Source: Bacteroidota bacterium (lineage in GTDB: Bacteria > Bacteroidota > Ignavibacteria > OLB7). Taken from it: a stretch of 64,000 nt of DNA. Position numbers and translations under genes: made by a program. The DNA is taken from NCBI GenBank assembly GCA_018266795.1, contig JAFDZV010000026.1, forward strand, positions 63,609 through 127,608, written 5' to 3'. Of this stretch, positions 62,618 to 64,000 are shown in pieces; position 1 is the stretch's first letter, and each line of letters begins with the position of its first letter. Below the pieces are notes generated by a model. The model was not told the DNA's origin. It saw only the letters and a program-made list of their open reading frames with translations, and did not search any database.

Positions 62618-64000
62618 TTGTATCTGATCTTAATTGGCTTTTGCTTTTCAAGCTGTATTTCCAAAGTCGGACTCCCTTCCGTACTTGTTGGCCTAACAAT
62701 TACCGTTGCACCAGTACCAGATAAAGTACCGATCATGGATCCGTCTTTTCCTGGAAGTGGAAGAGCATTTGGAGCAACAATTTTATCAAAGTCTTTTACT
62801 GCCTGTTCAAGACCGCCCTCTTTGATAAATTGTCGCGTGGAACTTTTCTTTCCGGGCGTGGCCCCAGCTACAATCTTGTCCAGTTCATCATTCCCTGTTT
62901 TAACACCTGGCACAGGCACGGGAGGCGGCGGCGTTTTCCCCTCACCTCCCTCCGATCCATCCGAATGTACAATGCTCGCCGCAGGATGCGGATAAGATAC
63001 AGCGAGGGAATGATCCCCACTTGCTGCATTGGCTATCATTGCCAACCCTAAGACAAGCCCTCCACCAAGTCCTCCGGTTTCACCACCCCAGCCCACCGGT
63101 TCTGCGAACGGTAGCATACGCATTGTCATTTCCCTTGCCTGCTTCCCCGTCGGATCCGTCAACACCACCGGATTGTCCGCGCAGTACGCGTACGGGCTCA
63201 CACTTCGGAACTTCTCCAGCAACCGGTCCGGTCGTGTGAACCGCCCGATAAGCGGATCGTAGTTCCGGTCACTCAGGTCAAAGAACTGGTTCTCTCGGTC
63301 TTGCTCCTGGCAGTTGAACGTCTGCCGCTCACCGGTAACGACTGTTCCGACCTGGTTCCCCCACGGATCGTAGTCAACGTTCCGGATGGTGGAACCCTCC
63401 ACCGCAACTCGCAGCGAGGCGAGATGATCGCTGATCTGATACTCCTTCGTGCCGTTCGGCTTCGTGATCACCTGCGTGATCTGCTCCGGAACTCCGTTCC
63501 AGCCGAGACCGTTCGTAAGATATTCAACCGGATAGACATAGACTCGCCGGCCGGTGTCGGAGCAGATGGCGCTTTTCGTCTGGCGGCCATGATAAACCGC
63601 CAGCGGCGTCTTGTCGCCACCGAGAAGGTAGTAGACCCAGGGATAGAGGGACAGACTGTCGTTCAACGACTGGTTGTACAACCGCTTCTGCTCCCGTTCA
63701 CCCATGGCATTGTACCGGTACCGCCAGTCGTAGACCATTCCGCCGGAGGAGTTCTCGTTGATGTACCGTTTCAGCAGGTCACGATAGCTGTAGCCATACT
63801 CCTCGCTCCCCAACGCCATCCAGATGCTCGTCACGTCCGTCCTGGATCGCCACGTCATTGCACCATTGCCGTTGTAGTGGTAATCGGTGCGAACGTGCGC
63901 GCCGATGCTCGGCGAGGTCGTGTGGTTCAGCAACTGGCTGGTGCCGGAGGTATAGCTGAACGTGTCCGCGATGGCTGCCGCAGCCTTTGTGCTGAGCCGG
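62614..64000 (-). CDS. RHS-repeat protein with C-terminal toxin tip (N-terminus beyond window)
   Basis: The reading frame is open to base 64000, so the long N-terminal shell is off the right edge. Visible: RLSTKAAAAIADTFSYTSGT, then repeat and core with DLSDRNYDPLIGRF and YAYCADNPVVLTDPTG, the autocleavage boundary region. The variable tip (about residues 330 to the end) has GGLEQAVKDFDKIVAPNALP, GTLSGTGATVIVRPTSTEGS and a terminal TLEIQLEKQKPIKIRYK. This ending resembles nuclease-type RHS tips ending in KIRY. It is the likely active, full-length gene of the array. The immunity gene follows with a 4-bp overlap. Confidence 0.88.
   Translation of the reverse strand, partial: RLSTKAAAAIADTFSYTSGTSQLLNHTTSPSIGAHVRTDYHYNGNGAMTWRSRTDVTSIWMALGSEEYGYSYRDLLKRYINENSSGGMVYDWRYRYNAMGEREQKRLYNQSLNDSLSLYPWVYYLLGGDKTPLAVYHGRQTKSAICSDTGRRVYVYPVEYLTNGLGWNGVPEQITQVITKPNGTKEYQISDHLASLRVAVEGSTIRNVDYDPWGNQVGTVVTGERQTFNCQEQDRENQFFDLSDRNYDPLIGRFTRPDRLLEKFRSVSPYAYCADNPVVLTDPTGKQAREMTMRMLPFAEPVGWGGETGGLGGGLVLGLAMIANAASGDHSLAVSYPHPAASIVHSDGSEGGEGKTPPPPVPVPGVKTGNDELDKIVAGATPGKKSSTRQFIKEGGLEQAVKDFDKIVAPNALPLPGKDGSMIGTLSGTGATVIVRPTSTEGSPTLEIQLEKQKPIKIRYK

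Overview
The window is GC-rich bacterial chromosome, most likely from the Bacteroidota/Chlorobi/Ignavibacteria side of the FCB group and perhaps a Kapabacteria-like lineage. The taxon is inferred from three secreted proteins with type IX secretion (T9SS) type A C-terminal sorting domains, a GWxTD-family protein, a SBBP/DUF7948-type giant secreted protein, a fused Kgd-type 2-oxoglutarate dehydrogenase and many SPII lipoproteins. I found no rRNA, tRNA, CRISPR array, integrase or transposase. Genes are dense and often overlap by 4 bp (ATGA).

Regions. 1-4.9 kb: a multidrug efflux operon (TetR, HlyD, two ABC ATPases, ABC-2 permease cut by the left edge). 5-14.4 kb: housekeeping genes (DUF3052, YraN, tyrS, smpB, pyrimidine phosphorylase, a lipoprotein, uvrB) separated by palindrome-rich gaps. 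14.8-21.1 kb: two T9SS cargo genes flanking a small accessory island holding an overlapping DUF4062 / AlbA_2-ATPase pair, a candidate defence module. 21.3-30.6 kb: di-heme oxidoreductase, lipoprotein, kgd, GWxTD protein, outer-membrane barrel. 31-34.5 kb: mscL with a zinc-ribbon tail, lytic transglycosylase, mlaE and mlaF. 34.9-41.1 kb: a 1,358-residue T9SS cargo overlapping an OmpA-type protein with two peptidoglycan-binding domains. 41.2-48.5 kb: lipoproteins, pdxB, and an operon of an AmgK-like kinase fused to a RapZ C-terminal domain, an AAA protein whose Walker A lysine is replaced by leucine, a MurU-like nucleotidyltransferase and a lipoprotein; this looks like cell-wall amino-sugar recycling with a built-in sensor. 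48.6-55.5 kb: zinc-ribbon membrane protein, lipoprotein, serine hydrolase, DUF6526, small basic secreted protein and a TPR protein.

55.5-64 kb, all on the minus strand, is the most dynamic region: a polymorphic-toxin reservoir. An RHS gene runs in from beyond the right edge and ends in a toxin tip. Behind it come a duplicated-domain immunity protein, an unknown (possibly immunity) gene, a remnant toxin tail with a MafI-type immunity gene, an RHS core variant with a zincin (HExxH) tip and lipoprotein immunity gene, an orphan RHS fragment with a type-37 tip and its immunity gene, and a final RHS stub. The pieces share nearly identical core DNA, which could let tips be swapped into the full-length gene by homologous recombination.

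Two features recur throughout. Several intergenic gaps carry short heptad-like repeats of at least five sequence families. Many stop codons are followed within about 20-45 nt by GC-rich perfect hairpins without a U-tract.
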